DNA of 64,000 bases from Rhizobium sp. P38BS-XIX (lineage in GTDB: Bacteria; Pseudomonadota; Alphaproteobacteria; Rhizobiales; Rhizobiaceae). The stretch is taken from contig NZ_JABAIJ010000006.1 of assembly GCF_012641435.1 (NCBI RefSeq), forward strand, positions 186,001 through 250,000, read 5' to 3'. Positions 20,274 through 27,869 of this stretch are shown here, one piece after another (position 1 is the stretch's first letter; every line of letters begins with the position of its first letter). The position numbers and the translations under genes were made by a program. The notes beneath the pieces were generated by a model. The model was not told the origin of the DNA and did no database searches. It saw only the letters and a program-made list of their open reading frames with translations.

Positions 20274-20534
20274 GAGATACCCCGTTTCTGATAGCCAACA
20301 CAGTCGTGCGAACGCCTATGCACTTTATGCACATCAGGATGCGGGTACGGCCATTTCCGCTGTCCGCACGTAAGGTAAAACCTTAAGTTCGGCGCAAGGA
20401 TGGAATTCACGCCGACCGCTGGCGTGGTTGCAGGTCTTATAGATAATTTCGTAAAGAGTTGCCAGAGTGACAAAGCGCAAATTTGGACAATTTTTTGCGC
20501 GCTGCAGCAACGAAAACGGGGAAAGCCGGAGCGA
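20274..20534. other. Divergent acnA-ccmA promoter region
   Basis: This 261-base region should carry both promoters. A tandem direct repeat TATGCAC-TT-TATGCAC lies at 20317-20332, about 45 bases upstream of the acnA start. A looser hairpin (GCGCAAA at 20475-20481 with TTTGCGC at 20494-20500) lies just before ccmA. I found no convincing -35/-10 pair. Confidence 0.4.
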
Positions 20535-21182
20535 ATGCATCTAAGCGCTGAAAATCTGGCGGCGAGGCGGGGCGAAGACCTGATTTTCTCGAACGTTTCC
20601 TTTGACTTGGATGGTGGCGATGCCCTCATCCTGACCGGCCGCAACGGCTCGGGAAAATCGACGCTTTTGCGCGTTGTGGCAGGCCTTCTCAGGCAGGAGA
20701 AAGGCAGCATCACATTCACCGGAAATGACGGCGAACCGGGCCAGCCCGCGGGCGAGGCCAGCCACTATCTCGGTCACCGCAACGCGATGAAATCCGAGCT
20801 GACGGTCGCCGAAAATCTGACCTTCTGGAAAACCTTTTTCGGCGACATGGCGGATGGCTTCAGCCTCGATGTCGATGAAGCCGTTGACGCCGTCGGGCTC
20901 GCCAGCATCACGCATCTGCCCTTCGGCTACCTCTCCGCCGGCCAGCAGCGGCGAATCGCTTTTGCCAAACTTCTGGTCGGCTACCGCCCGATCTGGATCC
21001 TCGACGAACCGACGGCAGCTCTCGACAGCTCGGCCGACCAGCTCTTCGCCGATCTCATTACCGCCCATCAGAAGACCGGCGGCATCGTTCTTGCTGCAAC
21101 GCACCAGCCACTGGGTCTGAAGAATGTGCAGGAAATGCAGATGACGGGGTTTGCCGGGGTGAGTGAGGGGGTGTGGGGATGA
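20535..21182 (+). CDS. ccmA: Heme exporter ATP-binding protein CcmA
   Basis: This is the ATPase of the CcmABCD system that releases heme-loaded CcmE for cytochrome c maturation. The 215-residue protein has Walker A GRNGSGKST (35-43), signature YLSAGQQRRIAFAKLL, Walker B PIWILDEP and the switch histidine AATHQPLG. The open frame extends 45 codons upstream, but ATG at 20535 has GGAG just before it and gives the usual length. It is first in the order ccmA-B-C-D-G. The gap to ccmB is 256 bases and is filled by an inverted pair of palindromic repeats, which is unusual for this normally tight operon. Confidence 0.96.
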   Translation: MHLSAENLAARRGEDLIFSNVSFDLDGGDALILTGRNGSGKSTLLRVVAGLLRQEKGSITFTGNDGEPGQPAGEASHYLGHRNAMKSELTVAENLTFWKTFFGDMADGFSLDVDEAVDAVGLASITHLPFGYLSAGQQRRIAFAKLLVGYRPIWILDEPTAALDSSADQLFADLITAHQKTGGIVLAATHQPLGLKNVQEMQMTGFAGVSEGVWG

Positions 21183-21216
21183 GTTGGATATTTTTGCCTA
21201 CGCCGCACCTTCGACA

Positions 21217-21263
21217 CCCCACTCTGTCCCTTTGGGACATCTCCCCCACAAGGGGGGAGATTA
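21217..21263 (+). repeat. Palindromic repeat unit, copy 1
   Basis: A ~45-bp unit with two nested palindromes: GTCCCTTTGGGAC, then ATCTCCCCCACAAGGGGGGAGAT read in two arms (ATCTCCCCC, ACAAG, GGGGGAGAT). Three further copies are in this window, at 21356-21402 (inverted), 26110-26153 and 26364-26408. It belongs to the class of short dispersed palindromes common between rhizobial genes. Confidence 0.85.
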
Positions 21264-21355
21264 TTGGGAGTTTGCCGTGCCGGCTTGCGAAGCCAGCGGA
21301 TACTGCTTCTAGAGATTCAATGTTGGTTCGGGGCATGTACGCGCTACAAGTCACC

Positions 21356-21402
21356 AATCTCCCCCCTTGTGGGGGAGATGTCGCGACAGCGACAGAGGGG
21401 GG
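21356..21402 (-). repeat. Palindromic repeat unit, copy 2 (inverted)
   Basis: This is the same unit as copy 1 in opposite orientation, 92 bases away. The inner palindrome is identical; the outer one differs (GTCGCGACAGCGAC instead of GTCCCTTTGGGAC). Together the two copies bound a ~186-bp element between ccmA and ccmB. Confidence 0.85.
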
Positions 21403-21438
21403 TATCCGGCCTATCCCTCAGTATGAAAGAGTCTCCCC

Positions 21439-22098
21439 ATGACCGCCCTCTTCCTACGCGACCTCAGACTTTCGGTGCGCGCCGGCGGCGGGGCGCTGAT
21501 CGGTATCCTCTTCTTCCTCACCGTCGTCGCCGTCATCCCCTTCGGCGTCGGGCCTGATCTGAAGCTCCTCTCGCGCATCGGCCCGGCCATCGTCTGGATC
21601 GGCGCGCTGCTTGCGAGCCTCCTTGGCCTCGACCGGCTCTTTCAAGCAGAACGCGATGACGGCTCGCTCGATCTGCTGGTCATACAGGAAACGCCACTGG
21701 TGCTGACAGTCTTTATTAAATGCGCGGCGCATTGGGTGGCGACCGGCCTGCCCCTCGTCATCGCCTCGCCGCTGCTTGGCCTCTTTATGAATATGAACGA
21801 GACCGCGATCGGCGCGACAGCGCTGACCCTGCTCGTCGGTTCGCCCGCGATTACCCTTATCGGTGCGGTGGGTGCCGCCGTTGCCGTGGCGCTGCCGCGC
21901 GGCGGGCTGCTGGTCTCCATTCTCGTGCTGCCGCTGACCATCCCTGTACTGATCTTCGGCGTCAGCGCCATCTATGCCGCCGTCGAAGGGCCGCAGCCCT
22001 TTCTGCCGCCGTTCCTGATCCTGATCGCGCTTACCCTGTTCTTCGCAGTCCTCGGGCCGACCGCTGCCGCCCTTGCCTTGCGGAACACGACTGATTGA
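21439..22098 (+). CDS. ccmB: Heme exporter protein CcmB
   Basis: This 219-residue inner-membrane protein has six hydrophobic segments and is the membrane partner of CcmA. The segment LDRLFQAERDDGSLDLLVIQ is the conserved cytoplasmic loop of CcmB, and SPLLGLFMNM and LPLTIPVLIFGVSAI are typical later helices. Length is normal. It follows ccmA after the repeat pair and precedes ccmC by 79 bases. The ATG at 21439 has a modest upstream site (AGAGTCTCC). Confidence 0.96.
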   Translation: MTALFLRDLRLSVRAGGGALIGILFFLTVVAVIPFGVGPDLKLLSRIGPAIVWIGALLASLLGLDRLFQAERDDGSLDLLVIQETPLVLTVFIKCAAHWVATGLPLVIASPLLGLFMNMNETAIGATALTLLVGSPAITLIGAVGAAVAVALPRGGLLVSILVLPLTIPVLIFGVSAIYAAVEGPQPFLPPFLILIALTLFFAVLGPTAAALALRNTTD

Positions 22099-22177
22099 TT
22101 GCGATGAAATACTGTTTCGTCCATCTGAGGCAATACGGTCGATTGCCGGAAAAGCCATATCGGGTTAAACAAGCCGC

Positions 22178-22939
22178 ATGAGCGATATCAGCCCTGCGAT
22201 CAGCCGATTTTCCGACCTCGCCAACCCCACGCGGTTTCTGGCTTTTTCGGCGCGTGTCATTCCCTGGCTGGCTGTTATCTCGGCCATACTTTTCGCGATC
22301 GGTCTCTACCTGTCCTTCTCCACTGAGGGGGACTACCAGCAGGGTGACACCGTCCGCATCATGTATATTCACGTTCCGGCCGCCTGGCTGTCGATGATGT
22401 GCTACACGATCATGAGCATGTCGGCGATCGGCACGCTGGTCTGGCGTCATCCGCTCGCCGATGTCGCCGGCAAGACGGCCGCCCCGCTTGGCGCCGCCTT
22501 TACGCTGATCGCACTGGTGACGGGCTCGCTCTGGGGCAAGCCGATGTGGGGCACTTATTGGGTCTGGGATGCACGGCTGACTTCGGTTTTCATTCTCTTC
22601 CTGATGTATCTCGGCCTGATCGCACTCAACCGCGCCATGGACGACCCGTCGAAGGCGGCCCGCGTCGCCTCGATCCTGACGCTGGTCGGCTTCATCAATA
22701 TCCCGATCATCAAGTTCTCCGTCGACTGGTGGAACACGCTGCATCAGTCGGAAAGCATCATGCGCATGGATGGCCCGGCCATCGACGCCGAATTCCTCTG
22801 GCCGCTCTTCATCATGGCGCTGGCCTTCACACTGCTGTTCTTCACGCTGCACCTGATGGCGATCCGCAACGAGATCTGGCGGCGCCGCATCGCCGCGCAA
22901 CGCCGCATCGCCGCACGCATGGCGAGCCGGGAGGCATAG
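22178..22939 (+). CDS. ccmC: Heme exporter/handling protein CcmC
   Basis: This 253-residue six-helix membrane protein hands heme to CcmE. The tryptophan-rich periplasmic motif WGTYWVWDARLTSVF is complete, and the flanking conserved histidine regions (IMYIHVPAAW and WWNTLHQSESI) are present. The length is normal. ccmD begins one base after its stop codon, which indicates translational coupling. Confidence 0.97.
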   Translation: MSDISPAISRFSDLANPTRFLAFSARVIPWLAVISAILFAIGLYLSFSTEGDYQQGDTVRIMYIHVPAAWLSMMCYTIMSMSAIGTLVWRHPLADVAGKTAAPLGAAFTLIALVTGSLWGKPMWGTYWVWDARLTSVFILFLMYLGLIALNRAMDDPSKAARVASILTLVGFINIPIIKFSVDWWNTLHQSESIMRMDGPAIDAEFLWPLFIMALAFTLLFFTLHLMAIRNEIWRRRIAAQRRIAARMASREA

Positions 22940-22940
22940 C

Positions 22941-23114
22941 ATGTCGCATCCCTTCTACGTCTTCGGCTCTTACGGCTTTGCGGCTTTCATGATCCTCGCC
23001 ATCATCGCATGGACATGGATCGACGGGCGCTTGCGCCGTCGTGAACTGGCAGCGCTGGAAGCCTCCGGCATCCGCCGCCGGTCGAAGCGTGCGCCCGAAG
23101 GCGATGCGAAATGA
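22941..23114 (+). CDS. ccmD: Heme exporter protein CcmD (small membrane protein)
   Basis: This 57-residue protein begins MSHPFYVFGSYGFAAFMILA, continues through one membrane helix and ends in a highly basic tail (GRLRRRELAALEASGIRRRS). Size, topology and position between ccmC and ccmG are those of CcmD, which helps release holo-CcmE from CcmABC. Its stop codon overlaps the ccmG start (ATGA), and its own start is one base after ccmC. Such a short gene is easily missed by automatic calls. Confidence 0.95.
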   Translation: MSHPFYVFGSYGFAAFMILAIIAWTWIDGRLRRRELAALEASGIRRRSKRAPEGDAK

Positions 23115-23716
23115 CTGCCGATACCGACAACAAGGATCAGCCGAAATCCGGCAGCACGGCACGTTATTTATTGGCGCTCATTCCGCTCATCGTCTTTGGC
23201 TGCATTGCCATCGCGGTCGGCAAGGTCATGTACGATCAGGAAGTCCACGGCACCGACATATCGGCCATTCCCTCGGCCCTGATCGGCACCAAGGCGCCGA
23301 AGCTGGCTTTGGCGCCCCTCGACGGCTCCAGGCTTCCGGCCCTCACCGATGACGCGATCAAGGGCAAACTGACGCTCGTCAACGTCTTCGCCTCCTGGTG
23401 CATTCCCTGCCGCGAAGAGCATCCGGTGCTGAAGGAACTCGCCAAGAGCGGCCAGCTCAACATCGTGGCGATCAATTACAAGGATACCAGCGAAAACGCG
23501 CTCCGTTTCCTCGGCGAGTTGGGCAATCCTTACAATGCCATCGGCATCGACCCCAACGGCTCCGCCGCCATCGACTGGGGCGTCTACGGCATTCCGGAAT
23601 CCTATCTCGTCTCGCCCGACGGCACGATCCTTTACAAGCAGGTCGGCCCCTTCACGCCGACGAGCTTGAAGGAAGGGCTCTATCCGGCGATCGCCAAAGC
23701 AACCGGCAAATCCTGA
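23111..23716 (+). CDS. ccmG: Thiol:disulfide interchange protein CcmG/DsbE
   Basis: This membrane-anchored periplasmic thioredoxin reduces apocytochrome c before heme attachment. In its 201 residues there is one N-terminal membrane helix (around YLLALIPLIVFGCIAIAVG), then a thioredoxin fold with redox motif WCIPC (C97, C100), the acidic insert region and a cis-proline region GIPESYLVSPDG. It overlaps ccmD by four bases. The ccmE, F and H genes do not follow; in rhizobia they lie in a separate cluster (family knowledge). Confidence 0.96.
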   Translation: MTADTDNKDQPKSGSTARYLLALIPLIVFGCIAIAVGKVMYDQEVHGTDISAIPSALIGTKAPKLALAPLDGSRLPALTDDAIKGKLTLVNVFASWCIPCREEHPVLKELAKSGQLNIVAINYKDTSENALRFLGELGNPYNAIGIDPNGSAAIDWGVYGIPESYLVSPDGTILYKQVGPFTPTSLKEGLYPAIAKATGKS

Positions 23717-23725
23717 CTATTCAGC

Positions 23726-24316
23726 TTAAAGCGCACCCTGCCATGTCTTGACCGCCTCTACCGGCCAGACCAGCATCAGCACGTTCAGCGTCAGGTTATC
23801 GCGGATCAGATAGCCGGTAAGGAGCTCGAAGAAAATGGCGATGACGACCGTCACCAGGACCGGTGCGCGCCAGGCAAACAGGAATCCGACCACCATGAAC
23901 ACGGCATCCATCGACGAATTGAGGATGCTGTCGCCGACATAATCGAGCGAGATCGTCGCCGCACGGTAGCGGTTGATGATGATCGGCGAGTTTTCCAGGA
24001 TCTCCCACCCGGATTCGATCAGCATAGCCACGAAGAGCCGCATCGACAGTGGCTTGCGACGCATGATTAGATGCGTGAGCCCGAAGAAGAGGAAGCCGTG
24101 GATGATGTGCGACGGCGTGTACCAGTCGGCGATGTGCTGCGAATTGCCGCTCGACTTTACCACCGGTTCGAAGAGTTTGACGTAGCCGCAGGTGCAGATC
24201 GGCACACGGCCCATCATATATTCGGTGACGATCTGAACGAGCAGAACGACGGCGCAGGCGATCAGCCAGAAGCTCTGCTGCTGATAACGGCTTTGGGAGT
24301 CGGCGGTTGCGCTCAT
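23726..24316 (-). CDS. DUF2585 family (UPF0314) membrane protein
   Basis: This 196-residue protein has about five hydrophobic segments and the conserved stretches EYMMGRVPICTCGYVKLFEP, HIIHGFLFFGLTHL and ESGWEILENSPIIINRYR of the rhizobial UPF0314 group. Function is unknown. The ATG at 24316 overlaps the stop of the septation-protein gene by four bases, so it is translated as part of the ftsY-yciB transcript. The open frame continues upstream inside yciB, but that part is out of context. It ends ten bases from the convergent ccmG stop. Confidence 0.85.
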   Translation of the reverse strand: MSATADSQSRYQQQSFWLIACAVVLLVQIVTEYMMGRVPICTCGYVKLFEPVVKSSGNSQHIADWYTPSHIIHGFLFFGLTHLIMRRKPLSMRLFVAMLIESGWEILENSPIIINRYRAATISLDYVGDSILNSSMDAVFMVVGFLFAWRAPVLVTVVIAIFFELLTGYLIRDNLTLNVLMLVWPVEAVKTWQGAL

Positions 24317-25032
24317 TTCCCCGCTTCCGCCGGCGGCTCGACCGTGTGCTTCATGATGAGCGGCATCTGCGCCAGCGTGAAGAGAATGGTGATCGGCATC
24401 GTTCCCCAAACCTTGAAATTGACCCAGAGATCGTCTGCGGCTTGCGTATTGGGGAGGTAATACCAGTTCGAGCCGCGCCAGACGACTTCATTCAGCGCAG
24501 CCAGAACGAAGAAGAAAATGCCCCAGCGCAGTGTCAGCTTGCGCCAGCCTTCGGCATCCAGCTGGAAGGCGGCATTAAAGACATGACCAAGCAGCGATTT
24601 TCCAAAGAAGAGTCCGCCAAGAAGGACGCCACCCAGCAGCGCGTTGATGATCGTGGGCTTCATCTTGAAGAAAGTTTCGTTCTGCAGGTAGATGCCAAGC
24701 GCCCCGAATACGACGACGACAATGCCGGAAACGAACGGCATCAGCGGCAGATGACCGAGAATGAGTTTCGAGACGACAAGTGAGATGACCGTTGCCGCCA
24801 TGAATAATCCGGAAGCGATGAAAAGAGGGCCGCCAAGCAGTGCCAATTGCGGAAAATGCTGTCCAAGCCACTCCCCACGCAGATTGCCGAAGTAGAACAC
24901 CAGCAGAGGTCCGAGTTCCAGCACCAGCTTCAGCATCGGATGGTGCTTGTCGGCTGCACTTGGGGTCAGTTCATTGTCGCTGGTGGTCATCGAAGCACTT
25001 TCGCTATCGTCGAATTTGTTCTTGTCGTTCAT
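24313..25032 (-). CDS. yciB: Inner-membrane septation protein A (YciB/IspZ family)
   Basis: This 239-residue protein starts with a ~33-residue hydrophilic segment followed by five or six membrane helices. Conserved parts include LELGPLLVFYFGN, YLQNETFFKMKPTIINALLG and LNEVVWRGSNWYYLPNTQAADDLWVNFKVWG read in pieces. Family members are involved in envelope maintenance and division in gram-negative bacteria. The ATG at 25032 overlaps the ftsY stop (ATGA) and has GGAAG upstream; an internal ATG at 24990 would give the more usual length and cannot be excluded. Confidence 0.92.
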   Translation of the reverse strand: MNDKNKFDDSESASMTTSDNELTPSAADKHHPMLKLVLELGPLLVFYFGNLRGEWLGQHFPQLALLGGPLFIASGLFMAATVISLVVSKLILGHLPLMPFVSGIVVVVFGALGIYLQNETFFKMKPTIINALLGGVLLGGLFFGKSLLGHVFNAAFQLDAEGWRKLTLRWGIFFFVLAALNEVVWRGSNWYYLPNTQAADDLWVNFKVWGTMPITILFTLAQMPLIMKHTVEPPAEAGK

Positions 25033-26576
25033 TGAGCGCTTCCGGCGCCGGTCCCGGCGATGGCATTGGCAAAATCCTCGGCCTCGAATGGCTCCAGATC
25101 GTCTACACCCTCGCCGACGCCGATGAAATAGACCGGTAGCTTGTGCTTGGCCGAGATGGCGACGAGAATGCCGCCGCGCGCCGTGCCGTCGAGTTTCGTC
25201 ATGATCAGCCCGTTGACGCCGGCGACGTTGCGGAAGATTTCCACCTGGTTCAAGGCGTTCTGGCCCGTCGTCGCATCGAGCGTCTGCAACACGGTATGCG
25301 GCGCATCCGGATCGAGCTTGCCGAGCACGCGCACGATCTTCTCAAGCTCGGCCATCAGCTCCGCCTTGTTCTGCAGCCGGCCGGCGGTATCGATGATGAG
25401 CACGTCGCTCTTGTTGGCCTTGGCCTGCTGGAAAGCGTCGAAGGCAAGGCCGGCTGCATCCGCACCGAGCTTGGTGCCGATGAATTCCGACTTCGTGCGC
25501 TCGGCCCAGATCTTCAATTGCTCGATGGCGGCCGCGCGGAACGTATCGCCGGCAGCAACCATGACCTTCAGCCCGGCGCCGGAAAGCTTCGCCGCCAACT
25601 TGCCGATCGTCGTCGTCTTGCCGGTGCCATTGACGCCGACCACAAGGATGACATGCGGCTTGTGGCTGAGATCGAGCTGCAAGGGCTTCGCGACCGGCTT
25701 CAGCACCTTGGCGATTTCCTGCGCCATGATGCGGCCGACATCCTCGCTCGTCACATCCTTGCCATAGCGCTCGGATGCCAGCGTATCAGTGACGCGCATC
25801 GCCGTCTCGACGCCGAGATCGGCCTGGATCAACAGATCCTCCAGATCCTGCAGCGTCTGATCGTCGAGCTTGCGCTTGGTGAAGAGTGCGGCGATCTGGC
25901 CGGTCAGCTGTGACGAGGTGCGCGCAAGCCCGGCACGCAGGCGCTGGAACCAGGTAAGTTTCTGCTTCGGAGCTTCCGGAGCCGGCGCTGGAGCCGAGGC
26001 AGCAGTCGAAAAGCCCCTGGGGAGGATGGGGGCTGCGGTTGGGGTGTCGATAGCCTCGGAGGTTAGTTCGGCGGCCGTTGAAGTTTCCGAGCTTGCCGAT
26101 GCTTCGTCACCCCCCTCTGTCCTGTCGGACATCTCCCCCACAAGGGGGGAGATCGGTTCGATGGGGTGCTCTTCCGAAACTACACTAGCTTCAGTATCGG
26201 CGCGCTGCTCCGGTTCGATCGCCTGAAGCTCTTCATGCTGATCTTTCGACTCGGATTCCAGGAAATGGGGAGCCTCGGCGGCCTCAATCTCTTCTGCGCC
26301 GGAAGCATCCGCCTGGCTTTCGGCCTGATGCTCTTGCTCAACCGGCGCGGCATCCTCCAGCTGATCTCCCCCCTCGTGGGGGAGATGTCCCGAAGGGACA
26401 GAGGGGGGCGATGCAGGCTCGGCAAGTTCAGAAGCCGGCGAAATATTTACAACAGGGGCTTCAGGCGCCGGAACAGGTTCGACGACACCAGGCGTAACTA
26501 CCTCCGCAGGCGCCTGCTCCTCGGCCGGCTTTTCACGGCCGAAGGTGAAAACTTTTTTGATGAAACCGAGCGCCAT
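25029..26576 (-). CDS. ftsY: Signal recognition particle receptor FtsY
   Basis: This GTPase docks SRP-ribosome complexes at the membrane for co-translational insertion. The 515-residue protein has an acidic, low-complexity N-terminal domain to about residue 205, then the NG domain with P-loop GVNGTGKT (314-321), DTAGRLQNK, and TKLDGTARGG. The acidic domain contains two stretches encoded by an intergenic palindromic repeat: residues 57-71 (PPSVPSGHLPHEGGD) and 142-156 (ISPLVGEMSDRTEGG). Both copies keep the frame because the unit is 45 bases. The domain tolerates variation, so function is probably preserved. Downstream yciB overlaps by four bases. Confidence 0.97.
   Translation of the reverse strand: MALGFIKKVFTFGREKPAEEQAPAEVVTPGVVEPVPAPEAPVVNISPASELAEPASPPSVPSGHLPHEGGDQLEDAAPVEQEHQAESQADASGAEEIEAAEAPHFLESESKDQHEELQAIEPEQRADTEASVVSEEHPIEPISPLVGEMSDRTEGGDEASASSETSTAAELTSEAIDTPTAAPILPRGFSTAASAPAPAPEAPKQKLTWFQRLRAGLARTSSQLTGQIAALFTKRKLDDQTLQDLEDLLIQADLGVETAMRVTDTLASERYGKDVTSEDVGRIMAQEIAKVLKPVAKPLQLDLSHKPHVILVVGVNGTGKTTTIGKLAAKLSGAGLKVMVAAGDTFRAAAIEQLKIWAERTKSEFIGTKLGADAAGLAFDAFQQAKANKSDVLIIDTAGRLQNKAELMAELEKIVRVLGKLDPDAPHTVLQTLDATTGQNALNQVEIFRNVAGVNGLIMTKLDGTARGGILVAISAKHKLPVYFIGVGEGVDDLEPFEAEDFANAIAGTGAGSAQ
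26110..26153 (+). repeat. Palindromic repeat unit, copy 3, inside ftsY
   Basis: Same unit and orientation as copy 1, with outer palindrome GTCCTGTCGGAC. On the ftsY coding strand it is read as ISPLVGEMSDRTEGG without a stop codon or frame change. Confidence 0.9.
26364..26408 (-). repeat. Palindromic repeat unit, copy 4, inside ftsY (inverted)
   Basis: Inverted relative to copy 3 and 210 bases from it. The outer palindrome is GTCCCGAAGGGAC. It is read in ftsY as PPSVPSGHLPHEGGD, the opposite strand of the same unit, again with no stop. Confidence 0.9.
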
Positions 26577-26594
26577 GAAGTGTCCGTTGAAGCA

Positions 26595-27869
26595 TTAGGC
26601 CGCGTCGGCGGCCAGAAGTTGCATGTCGAGGTGCTTGCCATTGTGGCCGGTGATTGCGACCTGCACAAGGTCGCGGGGGCGAAGGCCGGGGGCGGCGGCA
26701 AGCGTGAAGTTTTCCGTATGCGCCAACCCGCCATTCTCCACAAGCAGCCATTGCCGCGTGCCGACCATCTTGTCGAGATGGGCCTGGTGCAATCTTTGCC
26801 CGGCCTCGCGCAGACGGGCGGCGCGTTCCTTGATCAGGCCGCGATCGAGCTGCGGCATGCGGGCGGCGGGCGTGCCGGGGCGCGGGCTATACGGGAACAC
26901 ATGCAGATGCGCGATACCAGCCTCTTGAGCCAGACCGACGGCGTTTGCAAACATCTCTTCCGTCTCCGTCGGAAAGCCGGCGATCATGTCTGCGCCAAAA
27001 CTCGTCTCGGGGCGCAGGCGCCGCACATCTTCTATGAAGCCGATCGCGTCAGCGCGCGAGTGCCGCCGCTTCATGCGCTTCAGTATCATATCGTCGCCAT
27101 GCTGCAGCGAGAGATGCAGATGCGGCATGAAGCGCGGCTCGTCGGCGACGAGATCCATCAAATGCTGATCGGCCTCGATGCTGTCGATCGAGGACAGCCG
27201 CAACCGGCGGATCTCCGGGATCTGCTTCAGCAGCGTCTTGGCAAGCAGGCCAAGCGTCGGCGTTCCCGGCAAATCCGCACCGTAGCTCGTGGCATCGACG
27301 CCGGTCAGCACGATTTCGCGATAACCGCTCTCGACCAGATGACGGGCCTGATCGACGACAGCGCCCATCGGCACCGAACGCGAATTGCCTCGGCCATAGG
27401 GAATGATACAGAAGGTGCAGCGATGGTCGCAGCCGTTCTGTACCTGAATGAAAGCGCGCACATGGCCATCGATATGGCGGATCATCTGCGGTGCGGTCGC
27501 CCGCACACTCATGATGTCGTTGACCCGCAGCTTCTCTTCCGCCGAAACGCCGAAATCCGGCAGGGAGCGGTAGGAAGCGCTCTTCAGCTTTTCTTCATTG
27601 CCGAGCACAGCATCCACTTCGGCCATTTCGGCAAAGGTCTGCTTTTCCGTCTGCGCGGCGCAGCCGGTGACGATGATGCGGGCATGCGGATTGTCGCGGC
27701 GTGCCCGGCGGATCGCCTGGCGCGCCTGGCGGACGGCCTCACCCGTTACGGCGCAGGTATTCACCAGGATAGCGTTGTTGAGCCCGGCTTTCTCCGCCTC
27801 GGCCCTCATCACTTCGGATTCATAGGTATTGAGACGACAGCCGAAGGTAATGACCTCGACCCCGCTCAC
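26595..27869 (-). CDS. mtaB: tRNA t6A37 methylthiotransferase MtaB
   Basis: This radical-SAM enzyme adds a methylthio group to t6A at position 37 of tRNAs reading ANN codons. The 424-residue protein has the N-terminal cluster region GCRLNTYESE, VNTCAVT and GCAAQ, then the radical-SAM motif CDHRCTFCIIPYGRGNSRS, and a C-terminal TRAM-like part. A GTG start at 27869 overlaps the dapF stop (GTGA) and begins SGVEVITFGCRLN directly; an ATG further upstream would lie within dapF. It is coupled to dapF. ftsY starts 18 bases after its stop codon, so ftsY-yciB-DUF2585 may belong to the same transcript. Confidence 0.95.
   Translation of the reverse strand: MSGVEVITFGCRLNTYESEVMRAEAEKAGLNNAILVNTCAVTGEAVRQARQAIRRARRDNPHARIIVTGCAAQTEKQTFAEMAEVDAVLGNEEKLKSASYRSLPDFGVSAEEKLRVNDIMSVRATAPQMIRHIDGHVRAFIQVQNGCDHRCTFCIIPYGRGNSRSVPMGAVVDQARHLVESGYREIVLTGVDATSYGADLPGTPTLGLLAKTLLKQIPEIRRLRLSSIDSIEADQHLMDLVADEPRFMPHLHLSLQHGDDMILKRMKRRHSRADAIGFIEDVRRLRPETSFGADMIAGFPTETEEMFANAVGLAQEAGIAHLHVFPYSPRPGTPAARMPQLDRGLIKERAARLREAGQRLHQAHLDKMVGTRQWLLVENGGLAHTENFTLAAAPGLRPRDLVQVAITGHNGKHLDMQLLAADAA

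Noticed and set aside
21173..21442. An 89-codon frame between ccmA and ccmB
   Set aside because: It consists almost wholly of translated repeat units and is not a protein gene.
21217..26408. Possible CRISPR array from the recurring ~45-base units
   Set aside because: Only two pairs at two distant loci, in inverted orientation and with unequal intervals; no cas gene nearby.
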